Source: Alcanivoracaceae bacterium
GTDB taxonomy: Bacteria; Pseudomonadota; Gammaproteobacteria; Pseudomonadales; Alcanivoracaceae
Direction of reading: 5' to 3'
Assembly: GCA_029213045.1 (NCBI GenBank)
Contig: JARGPN010000001.1
Coordinates: 1 to 64,000, forward strand
DNA length: 64,000 bases
The first letter of the stretch is position 1; each line of letters starts with the position of its first letter. The notes below the pieces were generated by a model. The model ran no database searches. It had not been told where the DNA came from and saw nothing but the letters and a program-made list of their open reading frames with translations. Below are positions 1 through 8,885 of the stretch, piece by piece. Both the position numbers and the translations under genes were made by a program.

Positions 1-3000
1 GGACGCCAGGCGAAGGTGGTGCAACGCTGTGGACTGCTGACGTAACACTCCAAGTCAGTGACGGCATTGAAATCGCAACGCAAACATTTAGCGTTGCAGT
101 CACACCTTCGAACAATGCACCGACGATTACTTCTTCACCCGCAACAAGTGCTGTGGAAGATGAAGCCTACCTGTATCAAATTGTGGTAGCCGATTCCGAC
201 GATTCCAACAACGGCAGCGACATTGGTTTTGCTTTAACCACTGCGCCTGCGGGTATGACCGTTTCGTCAACTGGCTTAATCGAATGGACGCCAACGGTTG
301 GCGGTGTGTCTGAAAATGTTGCCATCTCTGTCACGGACGGTGGCGAAAATGGCGCCGCTGCAGCGACACAAAATTGGACAGTCACTGTTACCGATACCAA
401 TGACGCGCCAGTAATTACATCGGCCGCGCCAACGACGGCAACGGAAGATGTGCAGTACAGCTATCAAGTGCAAGTGACCGACGCAGACGATGCGAATAAC
501 GGCACAGACTTAACCTTTAGTTTGCCCGTCGCGCCCGCAGGTATGACGGTTTCAACAACAGGTTTAATTACTTGGACGCCAGCCAATGGTGTTACCAGCG
601 AGAACGTCACCGTTCGCGTTGCCGACGGCGGTGAGGGTGGCGCGCTGCCAGCTGAGCAGTCTTGGACGATTTCAGTCACGGGTGAGAATGATGCGCCAGT
701 GATTACCGAAGGCAGTACTGCGTCGGTCACTATGTCTGAAGATTCTGCGCCAACGCCATTTGCGCTGACGTTAAACGCTACCGATGTGGATAGCGCAACA
801 CTAACGTGGACGATTCAGTCGGCGGCCTCTAGCGGCACAGCGAATGCTTCGGGCACAGGATTCAGTAAAGCGATTTCATATACGCCGAACGCGGATTATT
901 CAGGCACCGATAATTTTGTGGTGCGCGTCAGTGACGGCGTTGCATTTGCAGATATCGCGATTGCCGTCACCATTGAGGCGGTTAACGATGCGCCAACTAT
1001 TACGTCGAGCGCAGTGCTGACAGCAAGCGAAGACGTTTTATATCAATATCAAGCGCAGTCCGCTGACGTCGATGGTCCGTCTGCAACATGGAGTTTATTA
1101 ACTGCTCCAGCAGGCATGAGCGTTGCGCCGTCTACGGGCTTGGTGCAGTGGACGCCCGCAGAAAATGGCGCGGACGTTTGGACCGCTAATGTGTCGTTGC
1201 AAGTGACCGATGGCGATCAATCTGCGCAGCAAGACTTTGTCATCTCTGTGACGCCGGAAAATAACGCGCCAGTGATCACTGAGGGTGCCAGTGTTTCCGT
1301 GACCATGTCGGAAGATTCAACGCCGACACCGTTTGCACTGACATTAAATGCAACCGACAGCGATAGTGCGACACTCACTTGGTCGGTATTTACCGACGCA
1401 ACCAGCGGTACCGCAACGGCAAGTGCAGGCGGGTTAAGTAGCGTTATCGGTTACACACCGGCGGCTAACTTTAACGGCAGCGATAGTTTTGTGATTCGCG
1501 TAAGCGATGGGCTTTTGAGTGACGACATTCTCGTCAATGTTGACGTTGAAGCTGCAAACGATGCGCCGGTGTTTACGTCGACTGCCATTCTCACGGCGAC
1601 AGAAGATCAGGCTTATCAGTATGCAGCGACGGCAACAGACGCTGATGCAGAGACGCTGACGTGGTCTCTCACTACGTCGCCGAGCGGCATGACAATTGAC
1701 GCAGCGGGTGTGATCAACTGGACGCCAGGTGAAGTAGGCGCAAGCGGCGCATCAGAAAATGTTGTTGTGGCAGTCAGTGACGGTACCGATAGCGTCACGC
1801 AAAGCTTCGCGATTGCAGTGGCACCTATGAACGATGCACCGACCATTACCTCTTCTGCGCCAACCAGTGGAACAGAGGGCGCGCTTTATCAATATGCGTT
1901 GGCGGTCACTGATCCGGATGACGCCAACAATGGCACCGATCTAACGTTTGCGCTAACGCAATCTCCTGCGGGCATGACGATTTCTCCAACCGGTGTTATT
2001 GCATGGACGCCCCCGAACGGTGTCGCCAGTGCCGACGTGTCTGTGTCAGTAACGGACGGCGGTGAAGATGGTGCGGCGCAAGCAACACAGTCGTGGACAA
2101 TTTCTGTTGGTGATGTGAACGATGCACCAACGATTACCTCGTCTGCACCGACGACGGCAACAGAAAGTGCAGCGTACTCTTATCAGGTGGTGGTGAATGA
2201 TCCGGATGACGCCAACAACGGCGCTGACTTAACCTTTAGCTTATTGGCATCGCCTAGTGGTATGTCGATTTCTGCAACCGGTTTGATTGCCTGGACACCG
2301 GGCGAAAATGGCGCCGCGGTTTGGCAGGCAAACGTGCAAGTGCAGGTTGCGGACGGTGGGGAAAATGGTGCAGCTGCTGCAACGCAAAGCTGGACGATTG
2401 ATGTCACTCCGGTGAACAACGCGCCAACTATTGATCAAGGCGAGACGGCGGCGGTCACCATGTCGGAAGATGGCACACCAACACCGTTTACCTTGCTGCT
2501 TTCTGCCACCGATGCTGATAGCGCCACATTAACGTGGAGCATTTCTAGTGCGGCGGCGAACGGTGCGGCCAGTGCGTCCGGCACCGGCAACAGCAAAAAT
2601 ATTTCGTACATACCGACGGCGAACTTTAGTGGCAACGACAGCTTTGTGGTGAGCGTGTCCGACGGCGAATTCACTGACGAAATCACGGTGAATGTCACTG
2701 TTGAAGATCAAAATGATGCGCCAGAAATTACCTCGGTTGCACCGACCGCCGCGACGGAAGATGTGCTCTATCAGTACAGCGCGCAAGTAACGGATATCGA
2801 CGGTCCTTCGGCGACGTGGAGCTTGACTCAGGCACCTGCGGGTATGACGGTTTCTGCAGGGGGTGTTGTGCAATGGACGCCACCAGAAAATTCCAGCACG
2901 CCATGGTCTGCGCCGGTCACACTGCAAGTTTCTGATGGCACTGCGACCGATACGCAATCGTTCTCGATCTCTGTGACGCCTGTAAATGACGCGCCAATTA

Positions 3001-6000
3001 TTACGTCTAGCGCGCCGACAACTGCCACGGAAGAAACAGCGTACAGCTATCAATTAGTGGTGAACGATCCTGACGATGCGGGTGCAGAGCTAACATTTAG
3101 CCTCACGCAATCGCCTGCCGGCATGACGATTTCTGCATCAGGGTTAATTGCGTGGACACCGGCAGAAGGTGTCACCGAGGCAGACGTTACAGCGAGTGTT
3201 GCCGACGGCGGTGAAGATGGTGCCGCAGCAGCAACGCAGAGTTGGACTATCTCCGTGACACCAGTCAATGATGCGCCAACAATTACTTCAGTAGCGCCGA
3301 CCACGGCGAGCGAAGATGTTGAGTACCAATACCAAGTTGCCGTCAGCGACGCGGACGACAGCAACAACGGCACAGACTTAACGTTCTCGCTTACTGTTGC
3401 GCCGACGGGCATGACCATTTCGTCTACCGGTTTCATTACTTGGACGCCGGAAAACGGTGTGACTGATGCGGCCGTTACCGTGAGTGTTGCTGACGGTGGC
3501 GAAGACGGTGCCGCTGCGGCAACGCAAAGCTTCACCATCACTGTCGCGGCATCGAATGACGCGCCGGAAATTACCGAGGGTGATAGCGTCGACGTGAGCA
3601 TGGACGAAGACGGTTCGCCCATCGCGTTTGCGCTGCAACTTAATGCCACGGATATCGATAGCGCCACGTTGCTCTGGTCAATTCAATCGGCTGCCACACA
3701 AGGCTCCGCCAACGTTACCGGCGCGGGAAATAGCAAAGTTGTCACCTATACGCCGACCGCAAATTACAACGGCGCCGATAGTTTTGTGGTGCGTGTCAGT
3801 GACGGCGAATTAACCGATGACATCACAGTCAACGTCACGATTAATGCCGTTAATGACGCACCAAGCATTACTTCGATAGCGAATCTTTCCGCAACTGAAG
3901 GCGTTCTGTATCAATATACGGCGACTGCCGCCGATGTAGATTCTGCCTCTTTGGCATGGAGTCTGGTCAACGGCCCGACGGGTATGAGTATTGGTGCTAG
4001 CAGCGGTGTGGTGTCATGGACGCCAGCCGATAACGGCAGCTCGGTGTGGACGGAAAATGTCAGCATCCAAGTGTCTGATGGCAGCCTCGACGCCACGCAA
4101 AACTTTACGATCAGTGTGACGCCGGTAGACAGTGCGCCGGAGATTACGGAAGGCGCATCCGTGTCGGTCACCATGTCTGAAGACGGTGCGCCGACGGCCT
4201 TTGCGCTAACGCTAAATGCGACAGATGACGATACTGCCGGTGCATCACTGACGTGGTCAGTATCGAGTGCGGCAACCAACGGTCTTGCGGTTGCGTTCCC
4301 AACAACGGGCAACAGCACTGCGATCAATTATTTTGCTAACGCGAATTATTTTGGCACTGACTCTTTTGTGATTAGCGTCAGCGATGGAACGACTGCGGAT
4401 AGCATCACCGTGAACGTCACCGTTGAAGCGGTAAATGATGCGCCGGTTATTTCCACAAGCGCGCCGTTAACTGCTGATGAAGGTATCGCGTATCAGTACG
4501 ACGTGAATGCTACAGATGTTGAAAATGATACTTTGACGTGGAGCCTGACCACTGCACCCAGTGGCATGACGATTAATGCCAGCACTGGTGTGATCGATTG
4601 GTTGCCAGGCGATGGCGGAAGTGCAACATGGAATGCGCCAGTTACCGTTAGCGTGACAGATGGCTCCACGGCGACTACGCAAAGTTTCACCATCAGCGTG
4701 ACGCCAGAATTACCAGTGGTGGGTCGTGTTGTAAAAGGCGTGCTCGCTAACGCAACGGTACAAGCCAGCGTGTACAACGCGGGCGCGTGGAATGTCATTG
4801 GCACTACCACCACCAACGCAAACGGCTACTTCGGTTTCGATTTGGCGCCGCAAGCCGCGCCCGTACGATTGCGCGCCACCACCACGGTAAGCACATTAAT
4901 GACGTGCGACGCGCCGCTGGGTTGTGGTGCCGCAGCGTTCGGTGAATCCTTTGCACCGGAAGTGGATGTCACCTTGGACACGATTGTTCCGGGCAGTCAA
5001 TTCGCCGGCCCGATTGCCATTACGCCGATCACCAATATGGCGGCGCAATGGGTCAGTGATATGCCGCGCGGCGTGAACGACGATGTGATTCTTTTGGCCA
5101 TGCGTCGCGTTGCCGACTTGTATGGCTTAAATGAAAATTTCGCCTACACGCGCGCTGTGGATGTCACCGTTCCTGCAGAAGTGTCAGCGGCCGCGGCCAG
5201 TGATATGGATCTGGTTCGTCACGCATTATTTGCGGCGTCTGTACAGGAACTTGCTGCATCGCAAGCGTTGACAACTAGCTCCGCCAATAGCGGTCTTGCG
5301 CAAATGTTCTCGCTGCTCGGCGGCCAGATGTTGTTGCAGACGGGCTCTATTGATCTTGCTGAATACGGGTTAGACACCACTGATCCAACGGTGAATTACA
5401 ACGGCCTAGATCTGATGGTGACATCGGCTCAGGCGGTGGGTGCGCAAGTGAATGTAGGCGGTGCACTGGATGCGTTGCTGACCAGCTTCGACACACTGCT
5501 AACGCGTTGGGGCGATCGTATTGTCTCGTCTTTGGGTGAGGGCACAGGCTACGCCGCGGCGAACTTTAATCGCGCGCTCGCGCCGCTGGATGAATTCGAC
5601 TACTACTACAATCTTGCTGAGGCGGCGGAAGCGGGCATTAATGAAGTTAACCGTAGCGTGAGCTGGATGTATGTCGATGAAACCGCGCAAACTGATACAG
5701 CAAACTTAGTGACGGCAATGACAGAGGTGTTGTCGAACGGGTTCTCCGCAGCGATTTGTGTGCCGGCGAGACGGAACAGCTCATCGTGTGATGTGGAGTC
5801 GACTTTCTCGGTGTCGATTACTAGCTGTAGCGCTTTCAGCTCTACCTGTAAAACGACAATTACCGGCACAGTAGATGGTCAAACTGCAAACGTGACCATC
5901 GCAACCACTCCGGATATTCGTTATTTGCTCGGCGGCGCTAATGCGTTCGGCTCGCCTGGTGCGTATGACAATTCTAACGGCATTACCCTGTGTTATAACG

Positions 6001-6959
6001 GAACGATTACGAATAACACCGCGGTAATGACGTTAACGAATTTCTGCGTAAATCCGAATCTGTCGAATAATAATATGGATGAATTCGATAGCTTCACTGC
6101 ACTGAACTATACGAATGAATCGTTGTTAAATCCGGCATTGGAAAATCTTATCGCGGATCTCTACGTTTATGTCCGTGTGTATGGCTCTGCAAAAATTCAA
6201 AGCCAAGCCTTGTTAGATGTTGGTGATGGCGCCGGCCCTAAGAAGTTGGTGTACAACATGCAGAATATGGATGCCAACGTGACGTTCAATCGTCGCGTGA
6301 TTACGCAGAGCGAGTCTGGCCCAATTCTTACGATGAATATGAAAACGTTGCAGCGGACGAATCCGGCAGGTGAAACCTTATTTAACTTGGCCGGCACTGA
6401 CATGTTTAATTTATCGTTGGATGACACCAGCTCCTTGCACATCGCCAACGGAGCGGTGAATGTTGGGTTGCCAGAAATTCGTTCTATCACAGACGCAACG
6501 ATTACCGGTTTGGCGCCGTTGAACGATGTGATTACGGATTATCTACTAAGCATGATCGATACCACCGTGCCGGAGCCGGTCGTGGACTGGGATCAATTGC
6601 AGATTGATCTGCAGGATGCGATACCAAGTGGAACGTCAACGCTGGAAGTGCGTGATACAACCAATAAGTTGTACACCTTTACCTTGAATGCCGACGGCAC
6701 AGTGGACGTTAGCCAAGTTAACAGCGCGGCTAATGCCATGACCATCGACCTCAAAGGTGTTGCGGGTTATGTTTACGCGGACGATACGCTGGTCTCCACG
6801 GGTCATCTTGGTAATGCGGAAGATGGATTGCTGTTGAGTCTCGTCAATGACACCCAACGGACATACCCCAACAGTAACCCAAGTACGACGGCTCAGTTGG
6901 ATGGCTTGGTCGCATTGTTCCAAGCGCTGTTTCCACCAGCGCCGGATCCTGCGCCGTAA
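1..6959 (+). CDS. Giant secreted Ig/cadherin-like repeat protein, 3' part
   Basis: The reading frame is already open at the left edge (first full codon at base 3), so the N-terminus and export signal lie outside; about 2318 residues are visible. Up to about base 4710 it consists of about 16 tandem modules of 90-100 residues. Type A (He_PIG-like) carries PAGMT, G.I.WTP and a final VND-AP junction. Type B (cadherin-like/Big_9-like) carries MSEDG, LNATD.DSATLTW and DSFVVRVSDG. The order is AABABAAABAAABABA after a partial A module. Then come a short KGV...NATV beta-sandwich-like segment and about 700 unique residues with several cysteine pairs, ending in a Pro/Asp tail. Such proteins are usually surface adhesins or matrix proteins; that role is inferred. 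No C-terminal sorting motif is recognisable. Confidence 0.9.
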   Translation, partial: TPGEGGATLWTADVTLQVSDGIEIATQTFSVAVTPSNNAPTITSSPATSAVEDEAYLYQIVVADSDDSNNGSDIGFALTTAPAGMTVSSTGLIEWTPTVGGVSENVAISVTDGGENGAAAATQNWTVTVTDTNDAPVITSAAPTTATEDVQYSYQVQVTDADDANNGTDLTFSLPVAPAGMTVSTTGLITWTPANGVTSENVTVRVADGGEGGALPAEQSWTISVTGENDAPVITEGSTASVTMSEDSAPTPFALTLNATDVDSATLTWTIQSAASSGTANASGTGFSKAISYTPNADYSGTDNFVVRVSDGVAFADIAIAVTIEAVNDAPTITSSAVLTASEDVLYQYQAQSADVDGPSATWSLLTAPAGMSVAPSTGLVQWTPAENGADVWTANVSLQVTDGDQSAQQDFVISVTPENNAPVITEGASVSVTMSEDSTPTPFALTLNATDSDSATLTWSVFTDATSGTATASAGGLSSVIGYTPAANFNGSDSFVIRVSDGLLSDDILVNVDVEAANDAPVFTSTAILTATEDQAYQYAATATDADAETLTWSLTTSPSGMTIDAAGVINWTPGEVGASGASENVVVAVSDGTDSVTQSFAIAVAPMNDAPTITSSAPTSGTEGALYQYALAVTDPDDANNGTDLTFALTQSPAGMTISPTGVIAWTPPNGVASADVSVSVTDGGEDGAAQATQSWTISVGDVNDAPTITSSAPTTATESAAYSYQVVVNDPDDANNGADLTFSLLASPSGMSISATGLIAWTPGENGAAVWQANVQVQVADGGENGAAAATQSWTIDVTPVNNAPTIDQGETAAVTMSEDGTPTPFTLLLSATDADSATLTWSISSAAANGAASASGTGNSKNISYIPTANFSGNDSFVVSVSDGEFTDEITVNVTVEDQNDAPEITSVAPTAATEDVLYQYSAQVTDIDGPSATWSLTQAPAGMTVSAGGVVQWTPPENSSTPWSAPVTLQVSDGTATDTQSFSISVTPVNDAPIITSSAPTTATEETAYSYQLVVNDPDDAGAELTFSLTQSPAGMTISASGLIAWTPAEGVTEADVTASVADGGEDGAAAATQSWTISVTPVNDAPTITSVAPTTASEDVEYQYQVAVSDADDSNNGTDLTFSLTVAPTGMTISSTGFITWTPENGVTDAAVTVSVADGGEDGAAAATQSFTITVAASNDAPEITEGDSVDVSMDEDGSPIAFALQLNATDIDSATLLWSIQSAATQGSANVTGAGNSKVVTYTPTANYNGADSFVVRVSDGELTDDITVNVTINAVNDAPSITSIANLSATEGVLYQYTATAADVDSASLAWSLVNGPTGMSIGASSGVVSWTPADNGSSVWTENVSIQVSDGSLDATQNFTISVTPVDSAPEITEGASVSVTMSEDGAPTAFALTLNATDDDTAGASLTWSVSSAATNGLAVAFPTTGNSTAINYFANANYFGTDSFVISVSDGTTADSITVNVTVEAVNDAPVISTSAPLTADEGIAYQYDVNATDVENDTLTWSLTTAPSGMTINASTGVIDWLPGDGGSATWNAPVTVSVTDGSTATTQSFTISVTPELPVVGRVVKGVLANATVQASVYNAGAWNVIGTTTTNANGYFGFDLAPQAAPVRLRATTTVSTLMTCDAPLGCGAAAFGESFAPEVDVTLDTIVPGSQFAGPIAITPITNMAAQWVSDMPRGVNDDVILLAMRRVADLYGLNENFAYTRAVDVTVPAEVSAAAASDMDLVRHALFAASVQELAASQALTTSSANSGLAQMFSLLGGQMLLQTGSIDLAEYGLDTTDPTVNYNGLDLMVTSAQAVGAQVNVGGALDALLTSFDTLLTRWGDRIVSSLGEGTGYAAANFNRALAPLDEFDYYYNLAEAAEAGINEVNRSVSWMYVDETAQTDTANLVTAMTEVLSNGFSAAICVPARRNSSSCDVESTFSVSITSCSAFSSTCKTTITGTVDGQTANVTIATTPDIRYLLGGANAFGSPGAYDNSNGITLCYNGTITNNTAVMTLTNFCVNPNLSNNNMDEFDSFTALNYTNESLLNPALENLIADLYVYVRVYGSAKIQSQALLDVGDGAGPKKLVYNMQNMDANVTFNRRVITQSESGPILTMNMKTLQRTNPAGETLFNLAGTDMFNLSLDDTSSLHIANGAVNVGLPEIRSITDATITGLAPLNDVITDYLLSMIDTTVPEPVVDWDQLQIDLQDAIPSGTSTLEVRDTTNKLYTFTLNADGTVDVSQVNSAANAMTIDLKGVAGYVYADDTLVSTGHLGNAEDGLLLSLVNDTQRTYPNSNPSTTAQLDGLVALFQALFPPAPDPAP

Positions 6960-6974
6960 ATGGCCGCCCTCTGA

Positions 6975-7013
6975 GCAAATAAAAAGCCCGCATATTGCGG
7001 GCTTTTTATTTGC
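6975..7013. terminator. Bidirectional intrinsic terminator
   Basis: An 18-bp perfect inverted repeat (6975-6992 / 6996-7013) has a GCCCGCA core and A/T runs on both sides. It lies between the giant repeat gene and the convergent copB-like gene, so it can stop transcripts from either side. Confidence 0.92.
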
Positions 7014-7031
7014 TCACGTTTTTCGTCGTGA

Positions 7032-7751
7032 CTAAAACCAAGCGCGCATCCCCGCGACTAACGCAGATTGCTCTGCGTTATCTCCGGCGGCCCGCGCATT
7101 GTCTGCTGTATCGCCGTATGACTTTAGCCAATCAACGCCGATGTATGGTGCGAATTGGGGAAGTATTTCGTATCTCAGTCTTATGCCTATTTCGATGTCA
7201 GTGAGGCCTGTACCGATTCCGTAGCCAACATCTTCTTTGCCGTAAAAGTTGGCCTCAATTTCGGGTTCGAGCGCCATCTTTTCCGTGAGCGATAATTCAT
7301 AGCCCGCAACGAGGGATAGATTAGTGAGGCCGCTCTCGCCGATGTAAAGCGCCGCTTGTGCGTCAATAAAGAAAGGTGCTAATCCTTGAATAGAAACAAA
7401 TCCCCAGTCGCGACTGGGATTGCTTGGCTGGAAATCCCGTCGGCCTCCAAGTTGCATATCCCAGCTTGGGTTTAGCGCGCGCTGCCAAGCAATATGCACT
7501 TCATGAGCGTCGGTATTGTTATGCAGACGTTCGCCTTCCGACGAGGCAACGAGCTTGTGGGTGTTTCCGCCGTACCAACCTGATACATTCCATGCGGCAA
7601 CATCGCCAGCATCGTTATCTCGCCATTCGAGTTCGGTGGCGTCTAACATCAGCTGATTGCCATTGGTGCTAACGAAAGGTGCAGTCTCGGCCGTTGCTGG
7701 GGCGTGAAAAAGAAGCGGCGGAAGAATGGCGAAAATTTTATTTTTTGTCAT
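7032..7751 (-). CDS. CopB-family outer membrane copper resistance protein (short form)
   Basis: The 239-residue product matches the CopB beta-barrel family: early residues have LDATELEWRDN-type strand signatures, followed by GGRRDF, FEPEIE-like strands (MALEPEIEANFYG) and a terminal aromatic residue (MRAWF), typical of outer-membrane barrels. The ATG at 7751 is preferred because it is followed by a signal peptide (hydrophobic stretch, then A-x-A around residues 17-21); longer in-frame starts place 48 unlike residues before it. CopB normally follows the multicopper oxidase CopA and has a Met/His-rich N-terminal segment; here there is no copA neighbour and that segment is absent. A role in copper tolerance or sequestration at the outer membrane is inferred from the family. 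Confidence 0.8.
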   Translation of the reverse strand: MTKNKIFAILPPLLFHAPATAETAPFVSTNGNQLMLDATELEWRDNDAGDVAAWNVSGWYGGNTHKLVASSEGERLHNNTDAHEVHIAWQRALNPSWDMQLGGRRDFQPSNPSRDWGFVSIQGLAPFFIDAQAALYIGESGLTNLSLVAGYELSLTEKMALEPEIEANFYGKEDVGYGIGTGLTDIEIGIRLRYEILPQFAPYIGVDWLKSYGDTADNARAAGDNAEQSALVAGMRAWF

Positions 7752-7979
7752 GTGCGCTACAGTATCCAGTGTAAATGGAATGTCCCACATTGTTGGTCGT
7801 GATGTTAGTGGCGGCGTCAGTGTTTTGGTGACGGGGTGAATATTAGGTGCGCGCCAAAGCATCCGCATGATTTTACTACGGTTATAGCCTTGCAATGCGA
7901 GGCGCCCTCACGCAATCTTGGCCCATGTTTTAAACAATAGTGAACGTTAAATCCGTACAGCCGAAAGCAAGAGGACAGC

Positions 7980-8615
7980 ATGAAAACCCTTTCCCATCTG
8001 TTCAAGAAGAACACCGAATGGGCAGAAGAGATTGAAAAAGAGCATCCGGGCTTTTTCACTCAACTGGTAAAGCAACAGAACCCAGAATATCTATGGATTG
8101 GTTGTGCGGATAGCCGTGTGCCCGCCAACGAGATCGTTGGTCTAATGCCAGGGGAGCTATTTGTTCATCGCAATGTGGCCAACCTCGTCAATCATACAGA
8201 CCTCAACTTGTTGTCCGTGCTCCAATACGCCGTGGACGTGTTGCATGTGAAACACGTGATGGTTGTTGGTCACTATGGTTGCGGCGGTGTGCGCGCAGCG
8301 ATGGAAGACAAGCCATTAGGGTTGATTGACAACTGGCTGCGTCAGGTTCGGGAATTGTATTTGCGCAATCGCACAGAGGTAGATGGTTTGCCGACGATGC
8401 ACGAGCGCGTGAATCGGTTATGCGAGTTAAATGTTCAGCGCCAAGTAATGAACGTAGTGCATACCACTGTCGTTCAAGAGGCATGGCGGCGTGGCCAGCC
8501 GCTGAGCGTTCATGGGTGGGTGTATGCGTTAGGCGACGGGTTGCTTCGAGACATGAAACTAACCGTCAGCAGTACGCAGGAATTGGAAGTCATGGAGAAA
8601 GATTTTTACCTATAA
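7980..8615 (+). CDS. can: Beta-carbonic anhydrase
   Basis: This 211-residue cytoplasmic zinc enzyme interconverts CO2 and bicarbonate, supplying bicarbonate for carboxylations. The expected ligands are visible: Cys42-Ala-Asp44-Ser-Arg46 and His98-x-x-Cys101 in the GHYGCGG motif. Asp44/Arg46 form the catalytic dyad of the family. Length equals the usual bacterial Can (about 210-220). A GAGGA ribosome site lies just upstream of the ATG. It is transcribed away from the divergent copB-like gene and appears monocistronic; an inverted repeat follows it at 8636-8708. Confidence 0.95.
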   Translation: MKTLSHLFKKNTEWAEEIEKEHPGFFTQLVKQQNPEYLWIGCADSRVPANEIVGLMPGELFVHRNVANLVNHTDLNLLSVLQYAVDVLHVKHVMVVGHYGCGGVRAAMEDKPLGLIDNWLRQVRELYLRNRTEVDGLPTMHERVNRLCELNVQRQVMNVVHTTVVQEAWRRGQPLSVHGWVYALGDGLLRDMKLTVSSTQELEVMEKDFYL

Positions 8616-8635
8616 GGGACAGTGAATTGAATTGT

Positions 8636-8708
8636 GCTCGTGTGTGAGAACGGTGGCGAAAACGCTACAAGCGTTAACTGAATTAATTTTTCTCATTAGC
8701 ACACGAGC
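8636..8708. other. Extended inverted repeat downstream of can
   Basis: Outer arms 8636-8644 and 8700-8708 are perfectly complementary (GCTCGTGTG/CACACGAGC). Inner arms 8645-8650 and 8690-8695 (TGAGAA/TTCTCA) extend the stem across a 4-nt bulge. A small hairpin 8661-8665/8671-8675 sits in the centre. There is no clean T-run after it, so it may be an mRNA 3' structure for can, a small RNA or a site for a protein rather than a classical terminator. Confidence 0.4.
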
Positions 8709-8829
8709 TGCTTTCATTTAACACGCCATGTTTTTGGCAAACCCATCCTAGACTCTCCGGTCACCTTACCGTCTATCCCCTCGCTGTAAAAATCTGAAAA
8801 ACATTATGGTTTTGCCTGTGGCGCGCCAC

Positions 8830-8857
8830 TAAAGTTCTCCGCAACACCGGCCGGTAA
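8830..8857 (+). promoter_or_regulatory. Candidate sigma-28 (FliA)-like promoter
   Basis: TAAAGTTC (8830-8837) and GCCGGTAA (8850-8857) resemble the flagellar sigma-28 boxes TAAAGTTT and GCCGATAA with one mismatch each. The 12-nt spacer is one longer than the usual 11. A start site about 7 nt downstream would leave a leader of roughly 22 nt before the ATG at 8886. The call is by eye only. Confidence 0.35.
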
Positions 8858-8877
8858 AGAGCCGGGCATCACGGAGA
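8836..8877 (+). promoter_or_regulatory. Nested hairpin that would mask the ribosome site of the next gene
   Basis: TCTCCG (8836-8841) pairs with CGGAGA (8872-8877), and CCGGC (8847-8851) pairs with GCCGG (8861-8865). The outer right arm contains the GGAG ribosome site for the ATG at 8886. If transcription starts upstream of 8836, this fold could occlude translation initiation. It is an alternative to the sigma-28 reading, because a start at about 8864 would leave out the left arms. Confidence 0.35.
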
Positions 8878-8885
8878 GATTAGCT

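Noticed and set aside
3050-3667. Long antisense open frame inside the repeat gene (about 205 codons)
   Set aside because: It mirrors the repeat structure of the sense gene and recurs in other modules; codon pattern follows the sense strand.
153-4700. Regular repeats suggesting a CRISPR or satellite array
   Set aside because: The periodicity is about 290 bases, stays in frame and encodes protein modules; there are no short identical repeats with unique spacers.
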